This document shows, piece after piece, positions 9,401-15,651 of a stretch of 64,000 nt of DNA. Each line of letters begins with the position of its first letter. Within the stretch, counting starts at the first letter, position 1. Source of the DNA: Flavobacteriales bacterium (GTDB lineage Bacteria; Bacteroidota; Bacteroidia; Flavobacteriales_D; Crocinitomicaceae). The notes under the pieces were generated by a model that was not told the origin of the DNA, made no database searches, and saw only the letters and a program-made list of their open reading frames with translations. The position numbers and the translations under genes are program-made. The stretch spans positions 1 through 64,000 of the forward strand of contig CANMHB010000003.1 in NCBI GenBank assembly GCA_947497485.1. The letters are read 5' to 3'.

Positions 9401-10176
9401 GTACTTAAATCTTTCAACACGGCCATTGTGCCAGCCGTTAAGTTGACACTGTACACACGTGAACCATACACCAATTCTTTTCCAGGATTGGACGCAATAA
9501 TATCTAACACAACCACATCGATCGCTGTTCCAGTGGCTCCCGATGTTGCACCTATGTAATTTAAAGGTGTACCCGCGACTCTTTTTACCAAAGCACCGCC
9601 AACAATTCCAAAGATATCCGAACCCAATACAATTTCAGCCGTGCCATCTTCATCAATGTCAACGATATATGGGGTAACATCTGATGCATATTGAGAAGCA
9701 GTGGTTGATTTATATAAATAGCTTGTTTCTGTTCCGCCAACATTATTAAAAATATATACAAAGCCAGTAGCATTCACCATTACCACTTCAGGAGCCGAAG
9801 AAGCTGCTCCAATTATATTAGCAACCGCTGGTTGGATTGACCTTGCGCTGGTTGTTGCTATGACATAATTCTTTGTTGCGGTAGTTGCATTTGAACCATT
9901 TCCTTGATACACATAGTATCCGGAGTAATCATTTGCTGTAACAATCAATTCTGAAATGTTATCTCCGTTTAGATCCGCAGCCGTCGGCGTTGCACCGTTC
10001 CAAATTACAGTGTTGGATTGAAATTTTTCAGCGATACCCCACACTGCCGCAGGGGTAGGATTGTAAGGACCATAACAAGATGCGTTCTGCGCTAAACTAT
10101 AATCACTAGTAAATAACAAAAATAGAATTATTGCCAATTGCAATAATTGCTTGCCAAAACCTCTTAAATATGCCAT
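1..10176 (-). CDS. Giant modular surface protein with TSP3-like linkers (3' end outside window)
   Basis: The minus-strand frame starts at ATG 10176 and stays in register to base 1 (3392 codons, no end seen); I checked the phase at several linkers. Residues 1-30 are a signal peptide ending SLAQ. Residues about 40-520 carry FG-GAP/VCBS-like repeats (ADLNGDN, DIDEDGT, DMDLDGDLD, DFDGNG, DFDNDNEAD). A CARDB-like stretch follows to about 655. From there ten calcium-type linkers (DxDDDNDGV at about residues 668, 935, 1226, 1515, 1818, 2092, 2367, 2654, 2968, 3240) alternate with 130-200-residue beta-rich modules. Most linkers have two TSP3-like halves joined by a spacer containing NGL and a YE or LE pair. 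It is probably a secreted or cell-surface adhesin exported by T9SS, but the C-terminal sorting domain is not visible. Export and adhesion are inference; the architecture is seen. Confidence 0.9.
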   Translation of the reverse strand, partial: MAYLRGFGKQLLQLAIILFLLFTSDYSLAQNASCYGPYNPTPAAVWGIAEKFQSNTVIWNGATPTAADLNGDNISELIVTANDYSGYYVYQGNGSNATTATKNYVIATTSARSIQPAVANIIGAASSAPEVVMVNATGFVYIFNNVGGTETSYLYKSTTASQYASDVTPYIVDIDEDGTAEIVLGSDIFGIVGGALVKRVAGTPLNYIGATSGATGTAIDVVVLDIIASNPGKELVYGSRVYSVNLTAGTMAVLKDLSTIAGSGAAAGDNGPTAVADMDLDGDLDIVYNGSANVYIWDPNQSIVLFKRIPPAFSYGVRGLPLIANVYNEKVNNGKANDYPEAVIINSTGSAGIVTAYNLNFTTATGSANQYIWSLATNDLSGCTGITAFDFDGNGIREIVYRDQSTLRIINGNLAAPVNYASVAAASSTWGEYPIVGDFDNDNEADIAVSADGKLRVFNRAVNTFAWKDAPNYWNQRNYRIVNINSNLTVPTTESNPASSASINNNVAQLQYADAPVGSGVPYGYTSVPDASITISGVSGPCPALTISATISNIGAATLVIGTPIAVYDANPTTSAATLVGTYVTTAAVAAGATLNVTIPVTLINNTTTVFAVVNDNGTTARPYAFATAFPNSGISECDYTNNMASSAVVCLDSDLDGIANIDDLDDDNDGVLDAVESPTCFYTLLELGKPIAVSTELAPYLTNDITNSIDNSATSYSAFAPTVNWVNKEIFKFTAVDYIGITGISFDLVTWALSSTSAMTFKLQGSSDDLTWTDLSPAVSSTATTGTFTISNTLAPTSKFKYYRLLGVAGTSYYGGVTNAIFNLASNTVPSGSPKATCSNDTDGDGIVNHLDLDSDNDGCSDAIEAGSSTTATSTSVYPTGTDANANGLLNTYEGGTAGTINYTSSYSPYAIGNNWAACVDTDADGINDVLDIDDDNDGVLDAVEAASCYMAANDWNTADKTLYATISSQLNTLAPNTDFSVLTDNDGAVAAVQFSTAVAQAQLNKELFKVTFSQPVRLDALYIKKTTATQIFAATASSIKLQGSNDNLAWTDLTAAIASPANATNITANGGVSLTNSNKFTVTTNAGNYKYYRVYGVLAANILAGIASEFYFDVNTSTYVASNFPLTNCTVDTDNDGTLNQLDLDADGDACSDAKEAGATNSSTSNYQFTGAVGANGLINSLETSAESGLVTYTETYGLYAADNTINGCTDTDGDNITDVNDIDDDNDGVLDANEIKCSTYAAVTDFYGPTYWSSITWTGGAYTAAYPTATPNLYIDGNLTNGIEVFRPGTTANPIAGDDFTATPIIFTLITTAPLHADGFSIVNDYGALGDNIVKADIKLFSGTAPNYTLLGTETIDNMLDVSSTTRYPFSTGYDNVTSIQILVYKTTPAGTQPDNGMQMGELGLYSNAGTFCIDIDTDLDGIVNRLDLDSDDDSCSDAVEAGSSTTATSTTVFPTGTDTNANGLLNNYEGATAGTINYTNVYTTYALSSNLASCADTDGDGITNNSDIDDDNDGVLDAAESPTCFYTSNDWYLGPRPEITVTTPLSMAIGQNFPERLVNGFNAATNFDVRFETTTATINTLGTGREVYRFNMQIPVELSNIYLGYVNTNTHFAAGTNLVLRGSSDGQTWTNLSLPLVYDASIGAPSATEVTTIPMLPNINNANLFTVTQNAAKYQFYSIYWTTGGGISNAGYANEVYFKTAAGYIPSQHPKISCTTDTDGDGILNHQDLDSDADGCADAKEAGVSGTLATASTLNNAIAAGPYNANGFANALQTSGNGIYTGTYTYNNARNGAVNGCTDTDNDGVPNISDIDDDNDGVLDLVECPPPGIEPLVPRFDISSGASVTQTISGFPDELYIDIWNIDNNFNLKINNVNITTVSELNFAIGSTYTVPYTNVVQQSGLSLNSPNNVWLYGNNQSRPMIRVVINSFGEVKILGLDGTNGTGNYQELVLLNAAYNIVPINLNGTNIIAFSQNNEYPPTYLNAEFNTYRSSGSCDFDNDGIDNTLDLDSDNDGCSDALEAKTTTSTAPNYQFTGTFGSNGFLNTLETAIDNGVYNGLYPYDYAINASVLACLDSDNDGVFDLTDLDDDNDGVLDAVESPTCFYSLSELATPASTSSELNPLLSGGITYGPSNSIDNSATTYAAYISGQSITDKELYKYTANGLIAISALNLDLFSWPISTNGTSTFKLQGSGDNVLWTDLSAPLASTGTTGTLSISNTLAPTSKFKYFRLLGIAGTCGIGGITNVTFVLATSTRPSGNPKIACSNDTDGDNVLNHLDLDSDNDGCFDVVEAGVLGTSATGIVAGTGNTNYGANGFANTLETSAESGVFTGVYVYDYAINAGVNACLDTDNDGVKDLTDIDDDNDGVLDATESPACFITATDWNTASKSDYIKVSSDLDLLSPNTNLAGLADGIGGTAAAQYVSAQSQLGKELLKMELVVPTQLDAIYIKKTSATQLFSATAATLKVQGSNNNTTWTDLTAAIACPADATNITANGSVSLTNSNKFVLTTNPGAYKYFRIYGVAAGTVLAGIASEIYFDVNTTAYQASLLPKPTCSNDTDGDNIVNHLDLDSDGDGCNDAKEAGTTTNTTANYTHLGPYGVNGLANSLEALADNGIYNGTYTYNYAISTAINACIDTDSDGVPNSLDIDDDNDGVTDSEECGVCPGVGGTAQLVAPSAVTTVPVNTFGISAWGSVGIYAADGSGLSAIPTTEASLATITHSSPTLITNAAYTSDAQDITNDWLFSLAAPTDVKGVVLWTPGSSPYGGGDAPMKKVNFVWTDCNNVQFSKQIELGLPSPNAKIFYFDQPINALTSIKMDILEVWYDQELDQGVSNGWEIATPATINSAFNVTLGEIRFITQIGASSAVCTTDTDNDGIPNQLDLDSDGDGCSDAIESGSSTTATSTTVYPTGTDSNGNGLNNNYEGPTAGTINYSSVYNQFAISSTANACADADGDGISNSIDIDDDNDGVLDFTEAPSCYYNAAQLANPIAVSTELAPYLTNTIGLSIDGNATTYSAFAPSVNWVGKELFNFTATDYIAISGMSFDLVNWALSSAATNTFKLQGFSTNGTWTDLSVAVASTATTGTFTINNTLAPSTKFKYYRLVGVAGTSFYGGVYTARFDFPTTFDPSLYPQPGICAVDTDNDGIPNQLDLDSDNDGCSDAIEASSSTTATSTTVYQTGTDANSNGLLNNYESATAGTINYTSTYSNYALSATLNACLDTDSDGIKDLTDIDDDNDGVLDAIESPTCFYTALELGKPIAVSTELAPYLTNVITNSIDNSATSYSAFAPTVNWVNKEIFKFTAVDFIAITGITFDLINWPLSSTAAMTFKLQGSSNESSWTDLSPAVASTTGTGTFTISNTLATSSKFKYYRIVGVAGTSNYGGVTN
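770..1230 (-). repeat. Module A3 of giant protein
   Basis: An A-type module opening CYYNAAQLANPIAVS and ending KYYRLVGVAGTS. It shares the STELAPYLTN and SFDLVNWAL blocks with A1 and A4. Confidence 0.7.
1565..2175 (-). repeat. Module U3 of giant protein (unrelated to A/B)
   Basis: The longest non-A/B insert. Contains TTVPVNTFGISAWGS, DVKGVVLWTPGSSPYG, KIFYFDQPIN and MDILEVWYDQ. It resembles a discoidin/CBM-like sandwich in strand pattern but lacks the A/B signature. Confidence 0.55.
2530..3035 (-). repeat. Module B2 of giant protein
   Basis: A B-type module opening CFITATDWNTASK with LDAIYIKKT, KVQGSNNNTTWTDL and KYFRIYGVA. It is highly similar to B1 about 4.2 kb away, implying duplication or gene conversion. 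Confidence 0.7.
3400..3850 (-). repeat. Module A2 of giant protein
   Basis: An A-type module containing KELYKYTANGLIAIS, TFKLQGSGDN, WTDLSAPL and SKFKYFRLLGIAGT. More diverged than A1, A3 and A4. Confidence 0.7.
4190..4680 (-). repeat. Module U2 of giant protein (unrelated to A/B)
   Basis: Follows the linker ending VECPPP. Contains DELYIDIWNID, LKINNVNITT and VWLYGNNQSRPMIRV. No KLQGS core is present. It is beta-rich by appearance; family not recognised. Confidence 0.55.
5040..5585 (-). repeat. Module B' of giant protein (divergent B)
   Basis: A divergent B-type module. It keeps VLRGSSDGQTWTNLS, a long TTIPMLPNINNANLF insertion and KYQFYSIYW, but is clearly further from B1 and B2 than those are from each other. 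Confidence 0.6.
5945..6455 (-). repeat. Module U1 of giant protein (unrelated to A/B)
   Basis: This segment sits in the same slot between two calcium linkers but does not share the KLQGS/WTDL core. It includes DFYGPTYW, PNLYIDGN and MQMGELGLY, and looks like an independent beta-rich carbohydrate-binding-like domain. No family was recognised. Confidence 0.6.
6800..7315 (-). repeat. Module B1 of giant protein
   Basis: A B-type module with an NDWNTADK opening, a KELFKVTF strand, LDALYIKKT, KLQGSNDN and KYYRVYGVLA. It has the same overall plan as type A but a longer middle with a TNITANGGVSL segment. It is closely similar to B2. Confidence 0.7.
7710..8145 (-). repeat. Module A1 of giant protein
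   Basis: First A-type module after the N-terminal region. It begins CFYTLLELGKPIAVS and ends near SKFKYYRLLGVAGTS. The LQGSS...WTDLS core and the KYYRL end resemble F5/8 type C (discoidin-like) sandwich domains; that fold is my inference. It is nearly identical to A4 near base 1. Confidence 0.75.
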
Positions 10177-10233
10177 AATGATTTATTTTTTTACCTTATC
10201 GCGAATGGTTTTCGGAATAAAGTTTTTCCAGCG

Positions 10234-10241
10234 CAAAATTA
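10234..10241 (-). promoter_or_regulatory. Possible -7 box of the giant gene
   Basis: The minus strand reads TAATTTTG, matching the Bacteroidota -7 consensus TAnnTTTG. It lies 57 nt before the ATG at 10176. A good -33 TTG is not evident at the usual distance, so this is tentative. Confidence 0.4.
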
Positions 10242-10340
10242 TACAAACACTAGGGTGTTAATAAATTAGTATGTACACATTTTAATGTGTATATATGAAC
10301 TAAAATGACAGTAAATAAAGCACGTTTGCTTTAAAAAAAG

Positions 10341-10348
10341 TATCTTTG
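10341..10348 (+). promoter_or_regulatory. -7 box TATCTTTG before sensor kinase
   Basis: TATCTTTG fits TAnnTTTG and ends 3 nt before an in-frame GTG at 10352. Transcription would start at or next to that codon, so the mRNA would be leaderless. There is no in-frame ATG before the signal peptide, so the start must be non-ATG. Confidence 0.5.
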
Positions 10349-10351
10349 GTT

Positions 10352-13243
10352 GTGTCAATTCGTATTATAAAACTGTTTTTTAAATCTCATTTTCTTAAAA
10401 AATGTAGGTTATCCTTATTTTTATACTTCGCACTTCTCTCCTCGTCTTTATATGGTCAATATTATCAAGGAATAACTCCACCTTTTGATATTAGTTCAGG
10501 ACTTCCACACAATGAAATAAATGACATTGTAAAGGATCAGCATGGATACATTTGGATTGCTACGGAAAATGGATTGTCCCGTTATGATGGGTTCAATTTT
10601 ATTAATTTCAATCATTCCACTCATCCATCCATTTTTAAAACAAACCGGATTTTAAAAATTCAACAACGAGGCACGCTATTGTATTTGTTGACTGCCGGCG
10701 ACGGTTTAATTGAACTGCAACCGAAAACGATTACATTTAAGAAAATATATTCATCAAATCCTGTCGCACTTACCTACTCAAATGACACAACAGCCATTTT
10801 GTTTGAGACAGGCACCTTATTGTTTAAAGTGAAAAGCAAAACCCTTTTCACTCTTAAGTTCAATGTTTTTGATGTATCGAGCCTTATAATTCATAAAGGG
10901 AAACTATACATCAGTTTAAACAACAAAGAGGTGTTTAGAATTGACCCAAAAACACCTTCTATAAGAAAAAAAATTACTATTTCTGATGATGGACAATCTG
11001 GAAAATTTTGCAAGTCGAAAAAATATGGTCTTGTTCTTTGGAACGGTGACCTTGTGCGCATTCTTAAAAAGAACGTTTTTGTTGCACATCCGGATTTCGT
11101 AGACAAAAAAATGATCAGTTATTTTCATGAGGAAGCCTCAGGAAAAAATATGTACATCGAAAAAAATAGAGTTCCAATTCTTAATTTCTCTGCTAATACT
11201 CTAGCCTTTCGATTTGGTGGATTAGAGAATATTCAATTCAAGTCAATCTGTCGAATAAATGAAACTTGCTTTTTAATTGCTACGAATCAAGGAGTTGTAA
11301 AAATATTACAAATGCCAGCAGTGAGTTCACGGATTGATGATTTTTCATTTCTCAAGGGTGATCAAATTATTGTGCGACGACGAATTATTGAACATAAAAA
11401 TAAACGCTACTTTTTAGGGTTTCCATACATTTTAGAAGAAAATGGTGAATCCTTAAATCGCATTACATCTCAAAATCTTTCAACCTATGATGGACTATTT
11501 TTTAACGATGAATTATTTTGTACAACAGAAGGTAAGGGATTAATCAGTATTGATATAAAATCAAAGAAAATACGCTCTCATAACTGCAAATCGATTTCTT
11601 TAAATGAAACTTTTGAAAGCATTGCGCGTTTTTCAGATTCTCTTATGCTACTTGCAGGAGGTAATAAACTTGTAGTATACAATCCACGAACTAAAAGCGA
11701 CTTTTCCTATTTTTTAGAAAAAGGAATCGTAATTCATCAAGTTGTTCCTTTAAAAAACACAAAACTAGTTTATTTAGCAACAAACAAGGGCTTGAGGTGT
11801 GTTCGACTAAATAGTCAATATGGTTTTGAAAAAGTTGCATCAGACGAGCAATCTGGATGCGATATCCGTGATATTCTAATTCGCCCGCATACAAATGAAA
11901 TTTGGACCGCAACAAATAAAGGGGTTTACGTTTTTGCAATGAACAGTTTAAAAATTCGAAAAAAATTCACGAAAGAACATGAAGTATCTCATCAAATGGT
12001 GGTTTCTTTAATAGAAGATAAAAACAAGAATATTTGGGCTTCCACCTATTCAGGTTTAACAATGTATAACACTAGAAGCGGTGCAATTCATTTCGTCAAT
12101 AAAAACCAAGGTATCTTCAATACGGAATTTAATTACAAATCGGCTTGTCTATTGGAAAATGGACAACTTGTTTTTGGTGGTCTAAACGCATTCGAGCGAA
12201 TCGATCCAACGGCATTAAACGAATATGTTTATGCATCCACTTTTGAAATATCGGGCATTGAAACCATTCAAAATGAAAAAAATAAATGGTTTTCAGCGTA
12301 TAATGACGGAGAAACAATTTCTTTTAATACAGGAAAAGAAGCCGTAAAAATATACCTTACCAACTTAGACTTTCATTTTACACAAGGTTATACCTTTCAA
12401 TATACAATCGATTCAAAAAACTGGTTCAAAACAGATAAAAAAAATTGGATATTACTGTCAAACCTATCATATGGTCATTATGATTTAAAAATTCGAATGT
12501 TTGACCCTTTCGGACAACTTGTAGAAGAAAAATCATTTCAACTGCATGCAAAAGCACCCTTTTATGTTCAATCTGGATTTTATATTCTAATCATTTTCTT
12601 AATACTTCTGCTAAGTTTCTTGTTCATTTTATTTTTTAACCGTTCAATCAGAATTAAATCTGAAACAAAAACAAAAATTGCAATGGATTTGCATGACGAA
12701 TCTGGAACCATTCTAACAAGACTTTTATTATTGAGTAAAAGAGAGAAATTTGAAGCGAAAGAAAAAGAGCATTTGCAAAACGGTTTGACAGAAGCATTGT
12801 ATAATTTTCGAACTTATCTAGATTCTATCTCACGTGCAAAGCATACGTGGTTAGATCTGACAGATGAACTCCAGGAATTTATCAATGCTGCTTGCGCAGA
12901 CTCTGAGATTACAGCAACAGTTACACTCGATTTTGATAAAAATTATATCCTAAAAGGTGAACTGTTTAGAGATGTAAAACTCACTATCTATGAGATCGTT
13001 ACGAATGCTCTTAAGCACTCAAAAGGAGATAACTTAAGTTTACAGTTTAAAGCACGTGATAACAATCTTAGAATACACATAAGTGATAACGGCATTTGTA
13101 AAATCCATGAACTTGATGCCTTGAAAGGAAATGGCATACGCAATATCAAAAAGCGTATAAAAAGAAATAAAGGCACTTTTTCTTATTATATTTCAGAAGG
13201 AACGACTGGTTTATCAATAGAAATTAATATCCCAATACAATGA
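10352..13243 (+). CDS. Two-component regulator propeller-type sensor histidine kinase
   Basis: About 963 residues from GTG 10352; the open frame extends to TTG 10346, which lies inside the -7 box. A signal peptide (LFLYFALLSSSLYG) precedes Reg_prop-type propeller blades (ISSGLPHNEINDIVKDQHGY, WIATENGLSRYDG). A Y_Y_Y-like domain and one transmembrane helix follow at about 745-770. The HisKA_3-type H box is DLHDESG and the HATPase has TNALKHS and SDNG...GNGIRNI. It senses something in the periplasm and phosphorylates a partner, surely the next gene, which overlaps by 4 nt. It is divergent from the giant surface gene, so regulation of that gene is possible but unproven. Confidence 0.9.
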   Translation: MSIRIIKLFFKSHFLKKCRLSLFLYFALLSSSLYGQYYQGITPPFDISSGLPHNEINDIVKDQHGYIWIATENGLSRYDGFNFINFNHSTHPSIFKTNRILKIQQRGTLLYLLTAGDGLIELQPKTITFKKIYSSNPVALTYSNDTTAILFETGTLLFKVKSKTLFTLKFNVFDVSSLIIHKGKLYISLNNKEVFRIDPKTPSIRKKITISDDGQSGKFCKSKKYGLVLWNGDLVRILKKNVFVAHPDFVDKKMISYFHEEASGKNMYIEKNRVPILNFSANTLAFRFGGLENIQFKSICRINETCFLIATNQGVVKILQMPAVSSRIDDFSFLKGDQIIVRRRIIEHKNKRYFLGFPYILEENGESLNRITSQNLSTYDGLFFNDELFCTTEGKGLISIDIKSKKIRSHNCKSISLNETFESIARFSDSLMLLAGGNKLVVYNPRTKSDFSYFLEKGIVIHQVVPLKNTKLVYLATNKGLRCVRLNSQYGFEKVASDEQSGCDIRDILIRPHTNEIWTATNKGVYVFAMNSLKIRKKFTKEHEVSHQMVVSLIEDKNKNIWASTYSGLTMYNTRSGAIHFVNKNQGIFNTEFNYKSACLLENGQLVFGGLNAFERIDPTALNEYVYASTFEISGIETIQNEKNKWFSAYNDGETISFNTGKEAVKIYLTNLDFHFTQGYTFQYTIDSKNWFKTDKKNWILLSNLSYGHYDLKIRMFDPFGQLVEEKSFQLHAKAPFYVQSGFYILIIFLILLLSFLFILFFNRSIRIKSETKTKIAMDLHDESGTILTRLLLLSKREKFEAKEKEHLQNGLTEALYNFRTYLDSISRAKHTWLDLTDELQEFINAACADSEITATVTLDFDKNYILKGELFRDVKLTIYEIVTNALKHSKGDNLSLQFKARDNNLRIHISDNGICKIHELDALKGNGIRNIKKRIKRNKGTFSYYISEGTTGLSIEINIPIQ

Positions 13244-13851
13244 AACAGATAATTATTATTGAAGATGATATTCATTTAGCTAAATTAATGCAGGAGAATA
13301 TTAACACGATGGAAAATCTGCAATGTCAGCATATTTTCACCAATCCAATTGATTTTTTCAATAACCCAGTAGAAGGAACTGTTTATCTTCTTGATATAAT
13401 TATGCCTGAAATGAATGGGCTTGATGCCATTGAAAAAATATTAAAATTATTCCCTGATTCAATTATTATAATGAATACCATTAAAGATGATTCTGAGACC
13501 ATCTTTAAGGCCTTGCAGCTGGGTGCTTCGGGGTATATTGACAAACAGAGTTTTGAGCATAATTTTAAAGATGTTTTTGCTTGTGTTGAAAATGGTGGTG
13601 CTTTTATGACACCAAAAATTGCTAGAATGGTTATCACCCATATTAATCAACCTCGTTCCATTACCGAAAAGTTAACTAAGCGAGAAAGAGATATTGTTGA
13701 CGGCATTGTTGATGGTTTGAGTTATAAACTGATTGCAGATAGACATGAAATAGCTATAGACACCGTTAGAATGAATGTGAAAAAAGTATACCGAAAATTG
13801 AGCATCAATTCAAAATCGGAGTTGTTTAAAATGATGGGAACGATACGATGA
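13240..13851 (+). CDS. LuxR/NarL-family response regulator
   Basis: 203 residues. The receiver domain has the acidic pair EDD (residues 8-10), the phosphoacceptor Asp in YLLDIIMPEMNG, and the conserved Lys in YIDK. The C-terminal LuxR-type HTH reads LTKRERDIVDGIVDG...IADRHEIAIDTVRMNVKKVYRKL. The ATG overlaps the kinase stop by 4 nt, so the pair is translationally coupled. Residue IMNT replaces the usual switch Thr/Ser context slightly but leaves the fold recognisable. Targets are unknown; the divergent giant surface protein is the obvious candidate. Confidence 0.93.
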   Translation: MKQIIIIEDDIHLAKLMQENINTMENLQCQHIFTNPIDFFNNPVEGTVYLLDIIMPEMNGLDAIEKILKLFPDSIIIMNTIKDDSETIFKALQLGASGYIDKQSFEHNFKDVFACVENGGAFMTPKIARMVITHINQPRSITEKLTKRERDIVDGIVDGLSYKLIADRHEIAIDTVRMNVKKVYRKLSINSKSELFKMMGTIR

Positions 13852-13940
13852 TATTCCTGAGTAAAGAGTGCGTTTGAGCGCGTGAGTGAAGAAATAAAGT
13901 GGAGTGAACAGCTTTCGCTTTTCACTCTCACTCTGTTTTG

Positions 13941-14014
13941 TGACCCCGGAGGGATTCTAACCCCCAACCCTCAGAGCCGAAATCTGATGCGCTATACAGT
14001 TGCGCCACGGAGCC
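13941..14014 (-). tRNA. tRNA-Arg(UCG)
   Basis: A 74-nt cloverleaf on the minus strand with a 7-bp acceptor (GGCTCCG with CGGGGTC, two G-U pairs), D stem GCGC/GCGC, anticodon stem TCAGA/TCTGA, loop TTTCGGC (anticodon TCG), 5-nt variable loop and T stem GGGGG/CCCTC. The discriminator is A and CCA is not encoded. The Arg identity features A20 and C35 are present. The D loop has G18-T19 rather than GG, and the T loop is TTAGAAT with A56, giving a U19-A56 pair in place of G19-C56. Confidence 0.93.
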
Positions 14015-14026
14015 ATTTAATTGTTG

Positions 14027-14056
14027 CAAAAGTAATAAAACAATTTCTTTCTGCAA
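14027..14056 (-). promoter_or_regulatory. tRNA-Arg promoter
   Basis: On the minus strand TTG (14056-14054), 19 nt, then TACTTTTG (14034-14027) matches the Bacteroidota -33/-7 arrangement. The box ends 12 nt before the mature tRNA 5' end. Confidence 0.65.
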
Positions 14057-14092
14057 TTTCGTTTTTTGTCTAAATATTAATACTTTAAACTT

Positions 14093-14122
14093 TTGGGAAT
14101 TAAAATAAAATCAGTAATTTTG
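14093..14122 (+). promoter_or_regulatory. rpsF operon promoter
   Basis: TTG at 14093, a 19-nt spacer, then TAATTTTG at 14115-14122. Same geometry as the divergent tRNA promoter. The leader before the rpsF ATG would be about 28 nt. Confidence 0.7.
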
Positions 14123-14154
14123 CACCCTTATTTAATAATTTAATTTTTAAACTT

Positions 14155-14493
14155 ATGAATTCTTACGAAACTGTTTTCATTTTAACTCCCGTTTTGTCTG
14201 ATGATCAGGCAAAGGAAGCAGTGCAAAAATTCGAAGGCGAGATGAAAAGCTTTGGAGCTAAAATCAAGCATTCTGAAAATTGGGGTTTGCGCAAGTTGGC
14301 CTACCCAATCCAAAAAAAATCAACTGGTTTCTACTTTCTAGTAGAGTTTGAAGCAGATGGTACTGTTGTCGCTGATTACGAACTAATGATGAAGCGCGAT
14401 GAACGAGTGCTTCGTTTTTTAACTGTAAAAATGGACACTGACCATCTAGCTTATTCTGAGAAAAGAAGAGCAAAATCAGGTGCCACTGCGTAA
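14155..14493 (+). CDS. rpsF: 30S ribosomal protein S6
   Basis: 112 residues, opening [16 protein letters not shown], with the family features [18 protein letters not shown] and a C-terminal RFLTVKMD strand. S6 binds 16S rRNA as a heterodimer with S18, encoded directly downstream. The length is normal for Bacteroidota S6. It is first in rpsF-rpsR-rplI, behind a clear TAnnTTTG promoter and ahead of one shared terminator. Confidence 0.97.
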   Translation: MNSYETVFILTPVLSDDQAKEAVQKFEGEMKSFGAKIKHSENWGLRKLAYPIQKKSTGFYFLVEFEADGTVVADYELMMKRDERVLRFLTVKMDTDHLAYSEKRRAKSGATA

Positions 14494-14525
14494 TTAAAAG
14501 TATTAACCCTTTAAAAAATTAAGAA

Positions 14526-14786
14526 ATGTCAAACGATATTCGTTACCTAACCCCGATTAATATTGATATTAAGAAGGATAAATATTGTCGCTTTAAGAAG
14601 AGCGGTATTAAGTTCATCGATTACAAGGATCCTAATTTCTTATTGAAATTGGTAAATGAGCAAGGTAAAATCCTTCCTCGCCGAATTACTGGTACTTCAG
14701 CTAAATACCAGAAACGAGTGAATAAGGCTATCAAGCGTGCGCGTCACCTTGCAATTTTGCCTTATGTTGGTGATATGTTGAAATAA
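14526..14786 (+). CDS. rpsR: 30S ribosomal protein S18
   Basis: 86 residues with the S18 hallmarks [29 protein letters not shown] and the basic [11 protein letters not shown] end. It assembles with S6 on the small-subunit platform. The ATG lies 32 nt after the rpsF stop, in the conserved S6-S18-L9 order. Confidence 0.97.
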   Translation: MSNDIRYLTPINIDIKKDKYCRFKKSGIKFIDYKDPNFLLKLVNEQGKILPRRITGTSAKYQKRVNKAIKRARHLAILPYVGDMLK

Positions 14787-14819
14787 GCTGTTAGTTGAAC
14801 TTAAAAAGATTAAAAAATC

Positions 14820-15266
14820 ATGGAAGTAATTTTAAAGAAAAACGTAGATAAATTAGGTTATGCGAACGAAATCGTTAACGTAAAACCTGGATATGGTCGT
14901 AATTTCTTGATTCCGCAAGGATATGCTGTGTTAGCAACAGCAAGTGCGAAAAAAGCACATGAAGAAATGATGCGTCAAAAATCACACAAAGAAGCAAAAA
15001 TGTTGGCAGAGGCTCAAGAATTAGCTGCTAAAATTGCTGAAGTGTCGGTTTCAATTGCGACAAAAGCTGGTGAAAATGGGAAAATATTTGGTTCTGTAAA
15101 TACGGTTCAATTAGCTGAAGCACTTCGTAAAGCTGGTTATGAAATTGATCGTAAATCTTTGAAAATCAAAGATGAGCCAATTAAAGAAGTTGGAACCTAC
15201 GAAGCTGAAGCAAACCTATACAAAGGAGTGAAGCAAGCTTTTAAATTCGAAGTAGTTAGCGAATAA
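14820..15266 (+). CDS. rplI: 50S ribosomal protein L9
   Basis: 148 residues. The N-terminal rRNA-binding domain opens MEVILKKNVDKLGYANEIVNVKPGYGRNFLIPQG, followed by the long connecting helix (residues about 45-75) and the C-terminal domain. L9 links the stalk base to neighbouring ribosomes. It is last in the operon, 33 nt after rpsR, and is followed within 25 nt by a strong terminator. Confidence 0.97.
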   Translation: MEVILKKNVDKLGYANEIVNVKPGYGRNFLIPQGYAVLATASAKKAHEEMMRQKSHKEAKMLAEAQELAAKIAEVSVSIATKAGENGKIFGSVNTVQLAEALRKAGYEIDRKSLKIKDEPIKEVGTYEAEANLYKGVKQAFKFEVVSE

Positions 15267-15288
15267 ATCATTTATAATTAATTATAAA

Positions 15289-15316
15289 GGCAGTGTGATT
15301 TAACACTGCCTTTTTT
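15289..15316 (+). terminator. Rho-independent terminator of rpsF operon
   Basis: GGCAGTGT and ACACTGCC form a perfect 8-bp stem around GATTTA, followed directly by six T residues. Confidence 0.92.
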
Positions 15317-15351
15317 GTTTCTGTAAAAAGAGTTAATACTTGTTATTTAAT

Positions 15352-15651
15352 TTAGGATTCATTTTTAGAATTGAAATGATAAAATTGATTTAAAAGTACT
15401 ACGAGTAATTTACTTTTTGAATTGGCGTTTCTTTTACCGGGATTAAAAACTGTCTTGCCATTTTTGTCTAAAACTGCGAAATTGTTTGATCTTCCATGTC
15501 GAAATGGTCCAACAAAATCTGAACTATTCATAACTTCTATCACAGAATTAATCAATGAATCTAAACGACCTTCAGTAAAATTTGCTAGATTATGTTCCGC
15601 TAAAAAAGTTTTAGAAAAACACAAAATTCTATGTTTTAAATCATTTTCCAA
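15352..15651 (-). CDS. Small hypothetical protein
   Basis: 99 residues with no recognised domain; cytoplasmic by appearance (no signal peptide), Asn/Lys-rich. It contains VGPFRHGRSNNFAVLDKNGKT, which could be a short beta segment. It is last on the minus strand in the accessory cluster, 102 nt beyond the 282-residue orphan. A plus-strand frame at 15422-15667 overlaps it; I prefer the minus one because it follows the cluster's direction and starts with ATG. It may not be a real gene. Confidence 0.45.
   Translation of the reverse strand: MENDLKHRILCFSKTFLAEHNLANFTEGRLDSLINSVIEVMNSSDFVGPFRHGRSNNFAVLDKNGKTVFNPGKRNANSKSKLLVVLLNQFYHFNSKNES

Noticed and set aside
56-9773. Many short plus- and minus-strand open frames inside the first 10 kb
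   Set aside because: They are shadows of the giant minus-strand gene; the calcium linkers and modules keep a single minus frame throughout.
13882-14073. 63-codon plus-strand frame
   Set aside because: It runs over the antisense of the tRNA-Arg gene and has no coding character.
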